In this document: in pieces, positions 49,222 to 61,808 of the stretch
Layout: each line of letters begins with the position of its first letter
Numbering within the stretch: the stretch's first letter is position 1
Assembly (NCBI RefSeq): GCF_047496725.1
Contig: NC_132976.1
Location: 3,580,001-3,644,000 of the forward strand
Source: Anoplolepis gracilipes
Lineage: Eukaryota; Arthropoda; Insecta; Hymenoptera; Formicidae
Length of the DNA stretch: 64,000 bases
Reading direction: 5' to 3'
Position numbers and translations under genes: made by a program
Notes under the pieces: model-generated
Seen by the model: the letters and a program-made list of their open reading frames with translations, nothing else
Told to the model about the DNA's origin: nothing
Database searches by the model: none

Positions 49222-52200
49222 CAGTAATTAATTTTAATGTAAATTTTATGATACTTTTTTCAAAGTATAAAAAATTTTTAAATGAATTTTTCTCTTTATC
49301 GATAATATCGAAAATAGACAATCAAGTTTTTCTCGCGCAGCATTTTGCTATTTTTTTCAATATTATTGTCCATTATTTTTAACCGCCGGCCGTCAGAAGT
49401 GAAATACAATATTTTCCTCCTATTAAAGCTCGTTTAAAATTTCATGACGCGCTTGAATGTGTCACTTTTATTGCATGCGGTAGAAATAAAAGAAGAATTA
49501 TTTATATGCGTGTACTTTGTAAAAATTGTTAATATATAAAAAAAGAATTACGTGAATGCATGTGTTCTGCAGCAATTTTAATATGTAAAAATTATAGTAT
49601 GTAAAACTTGTATACATCCTGTAAATATTGTATTATGTATATGCGTGTTGTTGAAGTATCTCGGAATACATATCTCGGTGTTGCTTTCGGAAAGTCGAGG
49701 GAGAAGAGAGAAGATCGTCGCCGTCGCGATTCTCTGACGTCAATCGCGTGTGCTTGACCCGGGACGTCGCGATTTAATGCATTCGGCGGTAATAAATGGC
49801 GGAGAGGATGCTCTATCCGGTGTCGGTCGAACTTTGCGGTTTTGCACTATCGTCGTGCACATGTATTATACATATACACAGTTACAAAGAAAGGTACCGT
49901 ATGTCGTGTCATCGCGCTCGAAACGGTAAATGCACTCTCTTGTTGGCTGCGTGTCGTATACGAGGCTGACAGATATGTGCCGTTGTATTAGCATGAAATA
50001 ACTTCCGGTGTGACGATTCCCTCTTCCCTCGATGTTGGCTTCGACACGTCCGGTTTGTCGAACTTGCCGTTACTTGTCGAGAAATTTGTCATAGTTTGCG
50101 TTCGCGGATGCACCGTAAGGTTGTCTTTACAGATATATGCTCGAGAACAAACAAGAAGATTATATCAATGCGTTTTTATGACGGTACTTTTTTTTTCCGG
50201 AACGGAAAGCTCATCGTGCGTCGACAATTTTTTCTCTCGCGAAGCTAATAATCGATTCTCGGATCGTATAATTGAGATTTAAAAATTATTGAAAATATAA
50301 ATAATAAATAATATAAAATTATATTTATAAACAATATGAGATTCACACAGTATGGATATAAAATTGTGAAGACAGAAAAAAATAATCGATAATGAGTTGT
50401 GTATAATTTTCTTATAAAATAATTGGAAATATATACATGAGGATCAGATTTTCATCCTCATTATAGTAGTCGAGGGTTAATTTTCTATCGATTTCACCGT
50501 AAGTCGTTAAGTATTAATATCGAGGAATATTAATAGAACGGCAGCACACACATACAAACACAAGATACAAAAGAAAAAAAGAAAGTCGATAAAGCTCATA
50601 TTATAAAATTATTACTCGCACATGTAATTTCCAAAGCGTTCTCCAATAATTTTATATTTTTCGCTATTCATTTGATTAATGATTTTTTAAATCCCGTTTT
50701 TCTCAAGATATGATTTTAATGAAAGATTATTCGTCAAGAAATGCTACGAAGTATCTAACAAAAAAAAAGGGCGATTGTTTAATATATATGAACAGTATTA
50801 TGCGATTAATTATTATTCTGAATATATTATATTAATTATTATATTAATATTTATTATATTAATTATTATGTTAATATATACTACATATTATATGTATAGT
50901 ATACATATATACAATATTATACTATATATTATATATGTTGTATTTAAATTTTACATTAGATGTACTTTTTATATATTATATGATACAATATATTATTGTA
51001 TTAATTACTTTATTAAAATTCTAGAAATTTATTGCATAAGGTCTTGATGCTAAAGAAATCTTTGAACAAACGAAAGAGGACTTTTTTGGATATTTGTACT
51101 CTAGTTTCAGGAATGATTTCATTACGCTGCTTCTTGACGAAATCTTCGCACCTTGCGAAACTCGGTTTCCGGCATATGTACATACATACGCACGCGTTAC
51201 ATCCGGCGACCTTGCGACCACCCGCGCGGATCGTCCCCGATACAGTATCGACCGTTATCCCCGCGGATGCGCTCTTTCGGTATTAATGGGAAAATGTGCG
51301 CCGGGGGAAAATATATACCGTCTCTGTGATCTCGCGTGGCGTCGGCGGCGACCGTGGCAACTTATATGTCGCGGCCGGTTATATAAATAAAACGGCGAGA
51401 GACTCGCGCGAAACGAGTCTCAATTCATGAATGACCGCTTGGTCGGCGTGGTGTGACGTACGTCGTCGTCGTTTCGTGCACGCGCTCGACGAAACGACAT
51501 CGAACCTTGGACATGCGCGTCGCGATGCTTGAACCCTCGTATACGACGTGCGAACGCAAAATTATTTTCATGTAGTTTTCAAGGATACCGAGATCACTTT
51601 TCCATCTGTGACGTTCGGCTCGACTAGAAGAAAAAAAAAAAAAAAGGAGAAACGATAGGAAAAATACTTAATATATTAATTTTTTTGCCTCGCAAAATTC
51701 GAGAGAAAAAAATATCTACTTTATATATATGTATTATGAAACATAATTACTTAAAAGTGAATTTATTTGATAATATTCGTGAGAAAAGTTGGTTTCTTTT
51801 TATTACCTTAATCTGTGCGAATATTTATGGAAGAAATTGGAACGCTTTGTGTAATTTTAAAATATATTATTCTTTTAAAAATACAACGGTCGAGATGAAA
51901 TAAAAATATTGTCATGAATGAACCGTAAAACCATAATTTAGGGAGAATTTTGCCGACATTTTTATAATTTAACAATATTACAAAAAACTGCAATCTCATT
52001 ATCTTGGTTTTTATCATAACGATATGAATGAATAAAATTATACAATATGTAGATTGTAGAGAATGTTAAAAGTAGGTCTAATGAAAAATGTAACGGAATA
52101 CATATACAGGACTTGTCTTTATGTACGAAAATTTAGATGGTTTTTATATGACAGTATTTCTATTTCATCTCGAGAAGTTGTATTTTTAAAAGAATGTACA

Positions 52201-55200
52201 TATTTTAAAATTACGTAACAGTATTCAAATTAAGGTAATAAAAAGAAACTAACTTTTTCATGAATATTATTAAGCAAATTCACGTTTAAATGATTATGTT
52301 TCATGTATAAAATAAAGTATTTTACTCTCTCAAATTTTGTGAAGCAAAAAATTAAATATTAGGTATACCTATGCATTATTACTTTTTGTATTAGTACGTC
52401 GAGAGTCAAATGTCTCTCCTAAATTACCTTAACCCAATTTTTGTAGTATCATAATTTTGACCACAAAAAAAAAAGAAATAATTTTATGAAAAAATTAAAT
52501 TGGGGAATACATTATAATACACATTTAAGATATTGCATATAATAATATACATATTGCAGGCATCTCACTTTATTTATTCTGGAGCGAAAGGTGCAAAAAA
52601 AAAAAAATATTAAACACGTGTCGCAAAAATTCCATTGCAAATGCATGCAATATTTCTCCAACGGAGAAACGGCTTCGCTCGCATAGGATGCGGATGATTG
52701 CGGCGCGATTAGCATACGAGCGAGCCGCCTCGATTACGCCGATGCGCGAACCTTCAGCTTCCGGTCAAATGATCCGCGAACATCCGGTCCCGGCGTGCGC
52801 GTACACAATGCCGGGCTCTCTTAAAAGCCGTGTGCAACACGCCTTGTGACAGTGTCGTAACTCGTAACTAACCGGGGAGCTATGCCCCCGGATCGCTCCA
52901 AGTTTTATCTTCCGGTGACTAAACGGGGTCGGATAGAAGTGGGGAGGGTAGGAGGGAATATCATTCGTGACTCGAAACGCGCACACGAATCTCATTAGCC
53001 TGGTAAATTTTTTACGAAAAATTCTTACCTTGAAGGGGATTGAAAATATCATCTAGATTTCTAAGAGTATGAAATATTTATCTTTTAAGCAAGAGCAGAT
53101 TTCGTTTTTAGCTTACCGAATAATCTTTTATTTTTAGATGTCGGGAGAGATTAATTGAGAGAGTGAGAGAGAGACGTGCGACTTTTTTCGAATAAAAGTT
53201 TGCAAGTTTCTCTCGTTTCTTTCCGATTTCTTCTTCTTTCATTTTTCTCTTTCGAACACGTCAGATACTTTTCCCTCGCCAAATTGTAGCTATGTTTGAT
53301 CTGATAAGGATATCTTTGATGTGCGTAACTTTGAGAGCGTAAATTATAATGTTAGAAATGCCTATTCAAGTTTCATATTTCACAAGATTTCAGTTTTACG
53401 TATAAAATGCTAATATATAAATATTTTTTCCAATTTCCCGATGCGTTACAATAGTATTATTCAAGCTGCAAAGAATAGAATTCTTAAACTAGTATACAAT
53501 ATTTTTTATAACGAGCTCAATTTTTTCGTCATCTTATAAATATAGAAAATTGAATTCCAATCGTCACAATTTATCAAGGATAAATATTCTATCAGTTTGA
53601 ATGAGTTCAAATTTTTATATTTCTCTATTTGAACTCATTCGTATTAGAAGAAAAATATTTTGTTTTTGGAGTAGTTCCAAGTTAAAAGTTCCAAATGAAA
53701 ATATATATTCATAGATGTATTTGCTAGAAAAACTGTTCTTTGGCAAACACTATTCTCATAGTTTTGATATAATATTGTTACAAGTTTTTGAGAAAATAAT
53801 TTTTTAAAATGGACAAAAATTACAATCTGAAAGATTGGCTCGCAAAACATTGATATATGCATTGAAAATTACAGAAACATGGTAAAACACATATGATAAA
53901 AAACTAATCAGATTTAGAAACCTACAAACTATAGAATGACGTAATATTCTAGGAAACAGCATATCCAGCGCCATTTTAATTAAGTAATTCGCCAAAGAGA
54001 GTCACGAAAAAAAGCCATTCAAAAAAGAACAAAAACTACAAGTCGATTTAACATACAAACGAGCGACGAGAGAATGTACTCAGACTACAGAAGCTTCTGA
54101 CGACTAAATTAACTAATCTATATCAGGTCTGATAAAGTGTGACGTTTAATTACTGAGAAATAGAGCGAGGGGAAGAGTGCCATCACTTTAGGAGACTTAG
54201 GTTGTCATCGATATAAGGTATCTCTTTGAAAAACATGAAAATGGAATTCTCAGGATTTCTTTTAGCTGGAAAAATTAGAGAAGTCTTATAGCATTTTTTA
54301 TTTGGATTCAGAGAGTTTTTTTTATTTTCTTTGATATAATTTTACTCTCATATTACAAACAGTCAGTCAAATTATTAATTTGGCGTTTAAAATATATTAT
54401 AATTATATAATTTATGTAAAACATGTAATATATAATATATTATATAAAATATATAATATATTTTTATTAATACAATCAATGTTTTAACAAAATATTAAAT
54501 ATTTAAGGCAGTGCATCCCTTGTAATTTTTAATGTTAAATAAATAATAAAATGAAAGTTTCATGCAAGTGAAAAATGTCTATCTCATGAAAATTATTCAG
54601 TTTTTTCATTACATTTACAAATCTACTTCAAATTTAAGAGATTCTGTATTTTTCCTTATTTGTATGAGAGAAAAACGTTAAAAGCCGCATGCGATAAAAC
54701 ATTTATTTTAGAGAAATTTATATAAAAAAAAATATCTAAAATATTCTATTTACCTGACCTTTTGAATCAAGAAACTTTTTTAAAAATTAGGGAAAATTAG
54801 GGAATTCAGACACTCTGCGATGTTGATGTATGTATCTTCTTTTTACATACTTGGACTTCTCGGAAATTCCTGGACGAGAAGACACGCGCGTCGGCGATTC
54901 GCTCGCGTGTGAACACGCTCCGATACATCTCTCTGTCACGCGTGATCGTGCACATGTGTACATATATGTATATACACATTTATATGTACATACGGTCGAA
55001 GCGACAGGACCGAAAGGCGGCCGACCGGGTCCCTCCCCGTCATCGACGGCGGCCGGCGAGTTAAGCTCACATCCGCACGTGAGTCGAAGCGGAAGGAAGG
55101 GGACGTGACGTCGCGATTAAGGCGAATTAAACGAGTGAATTGTATGAATCGGCGAGCACGGAGGTGGAGTCCGTCCACATACACACACACACACACACAC

Positions 55201-56139
55201 ACAACATGTACACCGGGGCCCACGTTTATCGGCCGGACTTGAGCTGTCTCTTATTAAAGTTGCCTAAGATCGAGCCGATTAAGCGTCATCGCGCGTCGAC
55301 CCGTAGTCGACTTTGCTCTTTCGCGTTTGGTTCTTCCTCTTCTTTCTTTTTAACCCTTTCGATGTATATCGATAAATACAAAAGAGTCTTGACATACTTG
55401 TTTGTCCAGCTGTTTCTAGATTTCGAGCATTTTTTCCGATAAATAAATATCGCTCCCGAGATACAGAACTGATTAACTAACTTTTTTCCCTTTCGCTTCA
55501 ACTCTTTTTCTCTCTCTCTCTCTCTCTTTTTCTGCAGTTAGATAAGATATCTCTCAGTATTCTCTCGACCTTAATTTCAATCGGAGCATTCCGTTATCAA
55601 CGATTTGGAGTAAATCTAGTCTTCGGGGATTCAGATAGATCAGATGATCGAGATGCAAGGTGACTTTATACGTTTGGCGTATACACAAGATCCGTTTTTA
55701 AAATCGCGGCGACATTTACATCCGATGGGATCGGAAATGTCAGAGCGGAAATATCCTAAAGTAGAACACCGTTCGATAAAACGCCGATAAACGTAGTTTT
55801 TAATGGGGACAACGAAGTCGTTAGTCTGGAGGGAGAGAAGGGGGGGGCTAGGGGCTGACAACGCGTGTCACAGAGGTTCATGCGAGCATGCAGAGAACCT
55901 TTTGAACGGACGCAGCATCCTTGAAACATAATTCCAGCCATGTTCCACTGACATTTTCCACAGATGTATTTTTACTGCGTATTGCGTAATTGCATCTGGA
56001 CGATGGATCTTACACGAGGGGGATGCCGTTGCGAAGAGGAAGGTAGTCCGGGAGGGGGGGGGAGGGGGGCGGATGGAAAATATATACCTCTATACGTCAA
56101 CGTGGGCGGAAAAGGGTTAAGGGTTGAAATTAGACGCCT

Positions 56140-56345
56140 TTGACGGCTGAACTTTGCTGATAATCAATCGCACGGGACAATGTGTGACGTGTTCCTGGAA
56201 AACCAGGTGCGTCCCCCGCGGAGAGCGTAACTTTCCGTTAATATTGACAACGTCAACATCGACTGCTTAAAGGCTGCCATAAAACGACAATTCGCAGAGG
56301 CTATTTTACGTCATCGTTATCGATCAATCTTATCTCGTGCTTTCA
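56140..56345. promoter_or_regulatory. Candidate regulatory block in the Cbl intron
   Basis: This is a compositionally balanced, non-repetitive block within the AT-rich intron. It contains a palindromic TTCCTGGAA (STAT-like), GCCATAAAA (resembling posterior Hox sites) and TTTTACGTCAT (CRE or bZIP-like). Open coding potential is absent. The call is based on composition and motif clustering only, and such short motifs occur often by chance. Confidence 0.25.
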
Positions 56346-56749
56346 TGTTTCCGCTGAAAAGCAAGTGAATTAACACGAATAAATTGGCGATTCACATAGA
56401 TAAGTGTAGAGAGTATTCGTTATTTTATGCATTTATCATTTTGTGAAAAATCAGAGATCGGGTTTCTTCTTGTTTTTTTTTTTTTTTTTTTTCCCCTTTT
56501 TCTATTATTATTTTAAAGCTCGTAAAGGATAATTGGAAATGTAAAGAGTCTTAGATTCTCTTACGAGAGATGGTATAATTAAAATGTATTATAATTCCTT
56601 TTCTCATCCACGTTTGACATTTAAGTGACTGGTACAGTAATTAAGATTCGAAGAAATAATTGAAGAGGAAAAATGTTCGTCATTGACATTTCTCGGAAAT
56701 GACGTGAGCTGCCTCTCCGTGCCGTCATTTATTTTATATATAATATATA

Positions 56750-56785
<36 letters not shown>

Positions 56786-57303
56786 ATTACCGGGTCACTT
56801 ATAAACATTACCGCCGATATTCCTATAACTTTTACTTGAGCCATCTATTTTTTGTTTCCTCTGAAATCGATATACATATACTTGGAGAAAAATTAATCTC
56901 TCACGCTTTACGGGCCTCGCCCTGTAATACAGGCGCGACCTGGTCTTTACATAAAGTTTCTCAACCTTCAAAGGTCTCGCCGGTGACATATCGAGACTAC
57001 CTCTGAGCCCATGTTTCCCATAAATGTGCTTGGGAAACCTTTCTTTATCTCGACGTTATATCATCTCGCGTGCTAACGGGACAATATAATCGAAATACGC
57101 GGGAGCTCTCACGAGGGAAATTGTTCGAAGATAATATGAGAGAGCTGCCGGAAGTGAAAATTTCTTTTCAGGATAGGATTATCGATCGGTTATGTAAGAA
57201 TCTCGAATTGAGTAGCTTAATAAGTAACGCGCCATTTTTGTACGATAAAATTGTGCGCACGTGTCATAATCGAAGGAAATCCTTCAAATTTTATTACGTC
57301 GTT

Positions 57304-57860
57304 TTATACAGATACTTTTCTTGCATATAACAATTTTATCTAATCAAAAATTGTAGTAGTTTGGGTTTTTTCTCGTAACAGAATATTTACTATATATCTC
57401 GATATGACTAATATTCCAGGAGAAATTAATTTCCTTTATAGACGAATCAATCTTTCTCTTCCATCGAAAAAAATATTTGTACTGCGTCGCAAATTATGTA
57501 CACTGGGTAAAAAAAAAAAAAAAAAAACGATATGGAAATCAGTAAGTTATTTTATTTTTTCTTTTATTCGCAAATTCCATTTGCTGTACGTATATAATAA
57601 TTTTGTCTTATCAATTCTAGTAGTTTGCATATTTTCTCTTGTAACGGAATATTTACTATATGTCTCAATATCGATTAACAATAAGAGAATTAATTTCTTT
57701 TATATTAGACGAATCAATCTTTCTCTCGCATCGAGAAAATCATTTGCGTCGCGTCGCAAATTTTGGATATTTGATAAATAAAACGTGGAAATCGATAAAT
57801 TAATTATTAAATATAAATTAATAATTATTTTATTTTTTTCCATTCGCAATTTTTAGGATG
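57304..57860. repeat. Tandem duplication of about 265 bp
   Basis: Two adjacent diverged copies share these words in order: CTAGTAGTTTG or TGTAGTAGTTTG, GAATATTTACTATAT, GAGAAATTAATTTCCTTTAT or GAGAATTAATTTCTTTTAT, GACGAATCAATCTTTCTCT, CGTCGCAAATT and TTATTTTTT-CATTCGCAA. The spacing between matching words is about 265 bp. The open frames in each copy read similar peptides only because the DNA is duplicated. Confidence 0.8.
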
Positions 57861-58248
57861 TATCTTAATATATTCGGAGGTTAGGCATTCGAGAAAGATC
57901 GCGATCGTTCTCTCTTCTCCCCTCTCTCTCTCTCTCCCTGTAACCGCGAACGAGATTACCCCCGAGGAGAAATGAAACGTCACGTTGGAGGAGACGACGT
58001 TGGAAAAGCGGTGTTCTATGAATGGAGGCGAGCCTCGGATCGGTCGGCGAGGCAAGGACGACTAATTATAGCATTAGTATCTCTCCCTCTCTCTTTCTCT
58101 TTCAACTTGGTTTTGTTACATTAACCATGTGCACCGTCCGTCCGCGCATACGTACACGCACACACGCGTGCGCACGTGCATTATGGAACGCTTAGTACGA
58201 GAGACCCGAGAGATTACGGTCCAACGATGGAGGACATGACCCATTTTG

Positions 58249-58318
58249 ATCGCCGTCGTCGTCGTCGTCGACGACGTCGACGTCGTCGGCGACGACGACG
58301 TCGCCGACCCGGCGTCGG
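58249..58318. repeat. CGT/CGA trinucleotide palindrome
   Basis: A run of GTC/CGT triplets turns into CGACGACG triplets several times, giving a highly self-complementary, almost entirely CpG-containing block of about 60-70 bp. It lies in the Cbl intron about 150 bp upstream of the TA microsatellite at 58518. Arginine- or aspartate-rich frames through it reflect the triplet composition. Confidence 0.85.
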
Positions 58319-58454
58319 CGCGGGGATACGAATTCAGGACGTGCGTCACGCTTACCCTTGTGCCGCTGTCGACACCTGGCATCTCGCACAAATTACGTCC
58401 ACCTAACCATCACGACAAATTACGCACACGATTGTTGGACGGATGAGCCGAATA

Positions 58455-58513
58455 TACGAGCGAGATATATGCGAGACACATAAATCTAACGATTACTTGA
58501 TACAGAGAATGGG

Positions 58514-58549
<36 letters not shown>

Positions 58550-59370
58550 GGTGAATTAAATCCGTGGAATATTATAGTTTCGAAATTCTGAGCTATGTAT
58601 GTGATTCAAGTCTAAGAGAAGACAGTAAAATTTTATCAAATAATTAATAATCACATTTCTCCGAGGAAGTTTATCCTGCGAAAAATCTTCAATTTTTAAT
58701 CGCGAGTAACTATCATTGTCTCTGGTATATAAACGATAATAAATAAATACATTTATAAAGAGAAAAAAATCTAAAAAGTGAGATATACGAGCTTTTCGAG
58801 AAACAGAAATTTAACGATTTCACTTTTGATATAGAGAAGGAAAAATATCTTAATTAAATCTTGTGGAATATTATAGCTTTGAAATTCTGAGTTATATGAT
58901 TCAATTTTAATTGTTAGAAGACAGTAAAATTTTATTAAAGAATAATCGCGTCTTTCTAAGAAGCTTAACTGGCGAAAAATCAATTTTTAATCGAGAGTAA
59001 TTATTATTGTCTCGACATTTAAAACAAAAATAAATTTACAAGGATAAAATCTAAAACAAAAAGACGAGCGAGATGTACAAACTTTTTGAGAAAACATAAA
59101 TTTAATGATTATTTAATAGAGAGTGGGAAATATCTTAATTAGATCTTGACATGTTATAATTTCGAAATTCTGGAGTTACATAACTCAAGTTATAGATTCT
59201 CAGAAACCAAAAAGTAAAATTTTATTAAATAATAACCGCGTTTCTTCGAGAAATTTAGTTTGCGAAAAATCCTCAATTTTTTAATCACGAGAAACTATTA
59301 TTGCCTCGGTATTTACAATAAAAATAAATAAATTTATATAAAGAAAAAAAAATCCAAAACAAAAAAGAGA
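58455..59370. repeat. Tandem array of a roughly 300-bp unit, about three copies
   Basis: Three successive units start near 58455, 58782 and 59070. Each shows, in order, a GAGATATA-like start, AGAAA-CATAAAT, TAGAGA-TGGGAAATAT, TTAAAT or TAGATCTTG, ATTATAG-TTCGAAATTCTGAG, ACAGTAAAATTTTAT, TTAACTGGCGAAAAATC or its variants, CAATTTTTAATCG and TATTATTGTCTCG. A fourth unit may begin near 59370 but fades. The first unit carries a TA microsatellite expansion at about 58518-58548. No open frame spans a unit. Confidence 0.85.
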
Positions 59371-60966
59371 TAAATTTATAAATTGAGATTGGAAATTCTC
59401 TTCACATATTAATTCTCCATACGCTAAAAGATAGCGTGCTGAATTATCTCTCATGCTCTGATGCTTCGTTAAAATAGAATGGTTAAAGGGTTATCAATAA
59501 AAAAAACGACAAAGTATAAGTCGCATCTCGAAATTGAAACACATTGAAAGATATATTTACATTGATAGATGTGATGTCTGCGCGTTTGTCTTTTTAAGGC
59601 AATCTAATGATAAATTGTCCTGCGCTTTAACGACCGCCGCGCGGGAATAACACGCGGGAGAACGCTTAAAAAGGTACAATTAAGCTAAAAGTGTCGCTTC
59701 AGAGACACCGTAAACAGACAAGGTCGCGAAATAAACGCGCGTAAAACGCCGCGTGAAAGTGACCGCGTCACCGTGCTAATTATCACGATGAAAGAGAGTG
59801 GGCGTGTTATACAGCCGAGTGAAATTACATTCATATGTCGTATTCCCTCATTGTGTTGAAAGTCGAACAAATGTACCGGTTACTTCCGCCGGAGGATGCG
59901 TCAGCTTGAAGTTTCCGAATTAATTGACAATTCTCTCTGTCTCTCAAGCGTGTACTTTAATCGAATTGGAATGATGTTTTGATATTGATTTAACCTTTCG
60001 TTATACGCACGCAATTACAGTTCAATTTTGTAATGAATGATCCGATATATATTTTAATTTTTAAGATGGTAATAAATATAAAATATGATTCAATTATTGT
60101 TTACGCGATTTTTTGTTTTACGTAAACCAAAGAGTAGAATTTAACAGGACATTTCTTTCATGCGCGATAAGCTGATTATATAATTACTTTATTTGTTATC
60201 ATTTTATAAAGTTGGTATTTTGATACCAAAAATACATATAACAGTTGATTGGGTAAAGTTGAATGTATTAATAGTAAAAAAAAAAGAACAAAACTAAAAA
60301 CCGATTATTTTAAATGCCTTTTTATGATGTAAAAAAGAATTCTCGCAAGATATTTTCATATTTGTTAACAATAATACAAATAAACTTTAAAATCGGAAAT
60401 AATACGAGTGTAAGTCAGTAATTGTTCTATTCAGACGAAACAAAGCACACCTAATATCGAAAGGAAAAAACTATACTTTGCTTACGCTAAATTTTTACAA
60501 AATATATAATTCAATTGTGTATGGGATCTTGAATAAATGTGTGCTCATTAGAATAAACATTTTTATTCTTCTTCTACATCATCTTTACAAAATAATCCTG
60601 TTATGTAAAATAGATACAAATTGATACAATTGTTGATGATAACTTGTAGAAACTAAAACGAGAATCTAATATCAATAATCTAAATAATTTCTATAATAAA
60701 AATAAAGATTTCATATTTGTTTTAAACAAAACTCATAGACGATACTAAACGAAATGCAAATATAAAATATTAATTTTCAGTTATTTAGACATCTCGTATA
60801 TTTATATTATATAATAGAACTGGAAGAATTTAAGAATATTTTATTGCGTGCATATTGTAAAGAAATAAAAAAAATAAGTTTTCACATATTGTGTCGCAGA
60901 ATCTAATATTTTATGTATGAAAGATACAGAATATTGATTTAAAAAAAAATTCGATAAAAAAAAGAT

Positions 60967-61438
60967 TCAAAAATACTTCTCCAGAGAACCCTTCAGCTTG
61001 TGCGGATCCACATTAGGACCATGTCGTTCGACGACCTTGCCCTCTTTATCGACGATAAACTTGGTGAAGTTCCATTTTATGAAGTTGCCAAGCAAGCCGC
61101 CCTGCTCTTTTTTCAGATATGCCCACAGAGGATGCGTTTTATCTCCATTCACGTCGATTTTTTCGAACAAATCAAATTTTACCTGTAAGAGATATATGAA
61201 ACACAAGTATTAGAAGTTTATTTGTTAAAGATAGAGGAGACAGTTTGACGTATTTGCATTATTAATTGTTGTCTGTTGTACTCGGTATAAATTAAGTAAA
61301 TATATTTATGCGAAAAAATAACTATATTCGAAGAATTACTTTCTGGCGATCGGCGAAACTGCAAATCTCCTCGCTGTTTCCTGGCTCTTGCCCGTTGAAC
61401 TGATTGCAGGGAAACGCCAGAATTCGTAGGCCTGTCGA

Positions 61439-61472
<34 letters not shown>

Positions 61473-61808
61473 AATATTTGAAAACGTTATTACATGGAAA
61501 ACGCAACTTTTGACTTTGGCGGAGATTTACCTTTAGATTCAGCGTACTCGTCGTATAATTCGTTGAGTTCCTTGTAATTCGTAGCGGTAAGGCCGCATTT
61601 CGAAGCGACATTTACGATCAGACACACGTGGCCTCGGTAACTGTCGATGGACAGATGTTTTATTACATTCCCTTTGACAACATACACAATATCGACGATA
61701 CGGTCGGGTTCATGCTTACTTGGACAAAGGAACCTCCTCTCCTCGGATGGAATTGGCCGTGAAATCGTAGATCGATGTGGCCGATTTGTAATCCTTGTTT
61801 CCACTCAT
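60967..61808 (-). CDS. Glutathione peroxidase, GPx4/PHGPx type (cysteine form)
   Basis: The enzyme reduces lipid and other hydroperoxides using glutathione or thioredoxin. Four exons on the minus strand (61720-61808, 61531-61640, 61340-61431 and 60967-61182) sum to 507 nt, giving 168 residues. The protein begins MSGNKDYKSATSIYDFTANS. The peroxidatic residue is Cys45 in VNVASKCGLT, encoded by TGC, so no selenocysteine is used. The rest of the catalytic tetrad is present: Gln77 in FPCNQF, and Trp134 and Asn135 in KWNFTKF. Cys90 (NSEEICSF) is placed like the resolving cysteine of thioredoxin-dependent invertebrate GPx enzymes. There is no signal peptide in this model, though an upstream mitochondrial leader exon cannot be excluded. 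The intron between exons 2 and 3 holds a long T run (plus-strand A run at 61439-61470) as its polypyrimidine tract. The gene lies antisense to Cbl. Confidence 0.95.

Larger units (their letters stand above)
44767..60966 (+). other. Cbl first intron, long and open to the right
   Basis: No downstream Cbl exon was recognised in this stretch. It is AT-rich DNA punctuated by CpG-rich islands at roughly 47870-48230, 49680-50250, 51150-51560, 52650-52960, 54860-55330, 55790-56340 and 57860-58450. It also contains a MITE, a possible foldback element, two tandem-repeat blocks and homopolymer tracts (T at about 44792-44819 and 56474-56492, A at about 56753-56782). The open frames here are short and lack family similarity. 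The intron assignment depends on the next Cbl exon lying outside the window. Confidence 0.6.

Noticed and set aside
58116..58446. Arginine-rich and aspartate-rich frames
   Set aside because: They are produced by the CGT/CGA triplet palindrome and occur on both strands, with no conserved flanks.
61441..61470. Long A run considered as a retroposed poly(A) tail
   Set aside because: It lies inside the GPx intron immediately next to the splice acceptor, where its complement serves as a polypyrimidine tract. No retrosequence or target duplication is visible.
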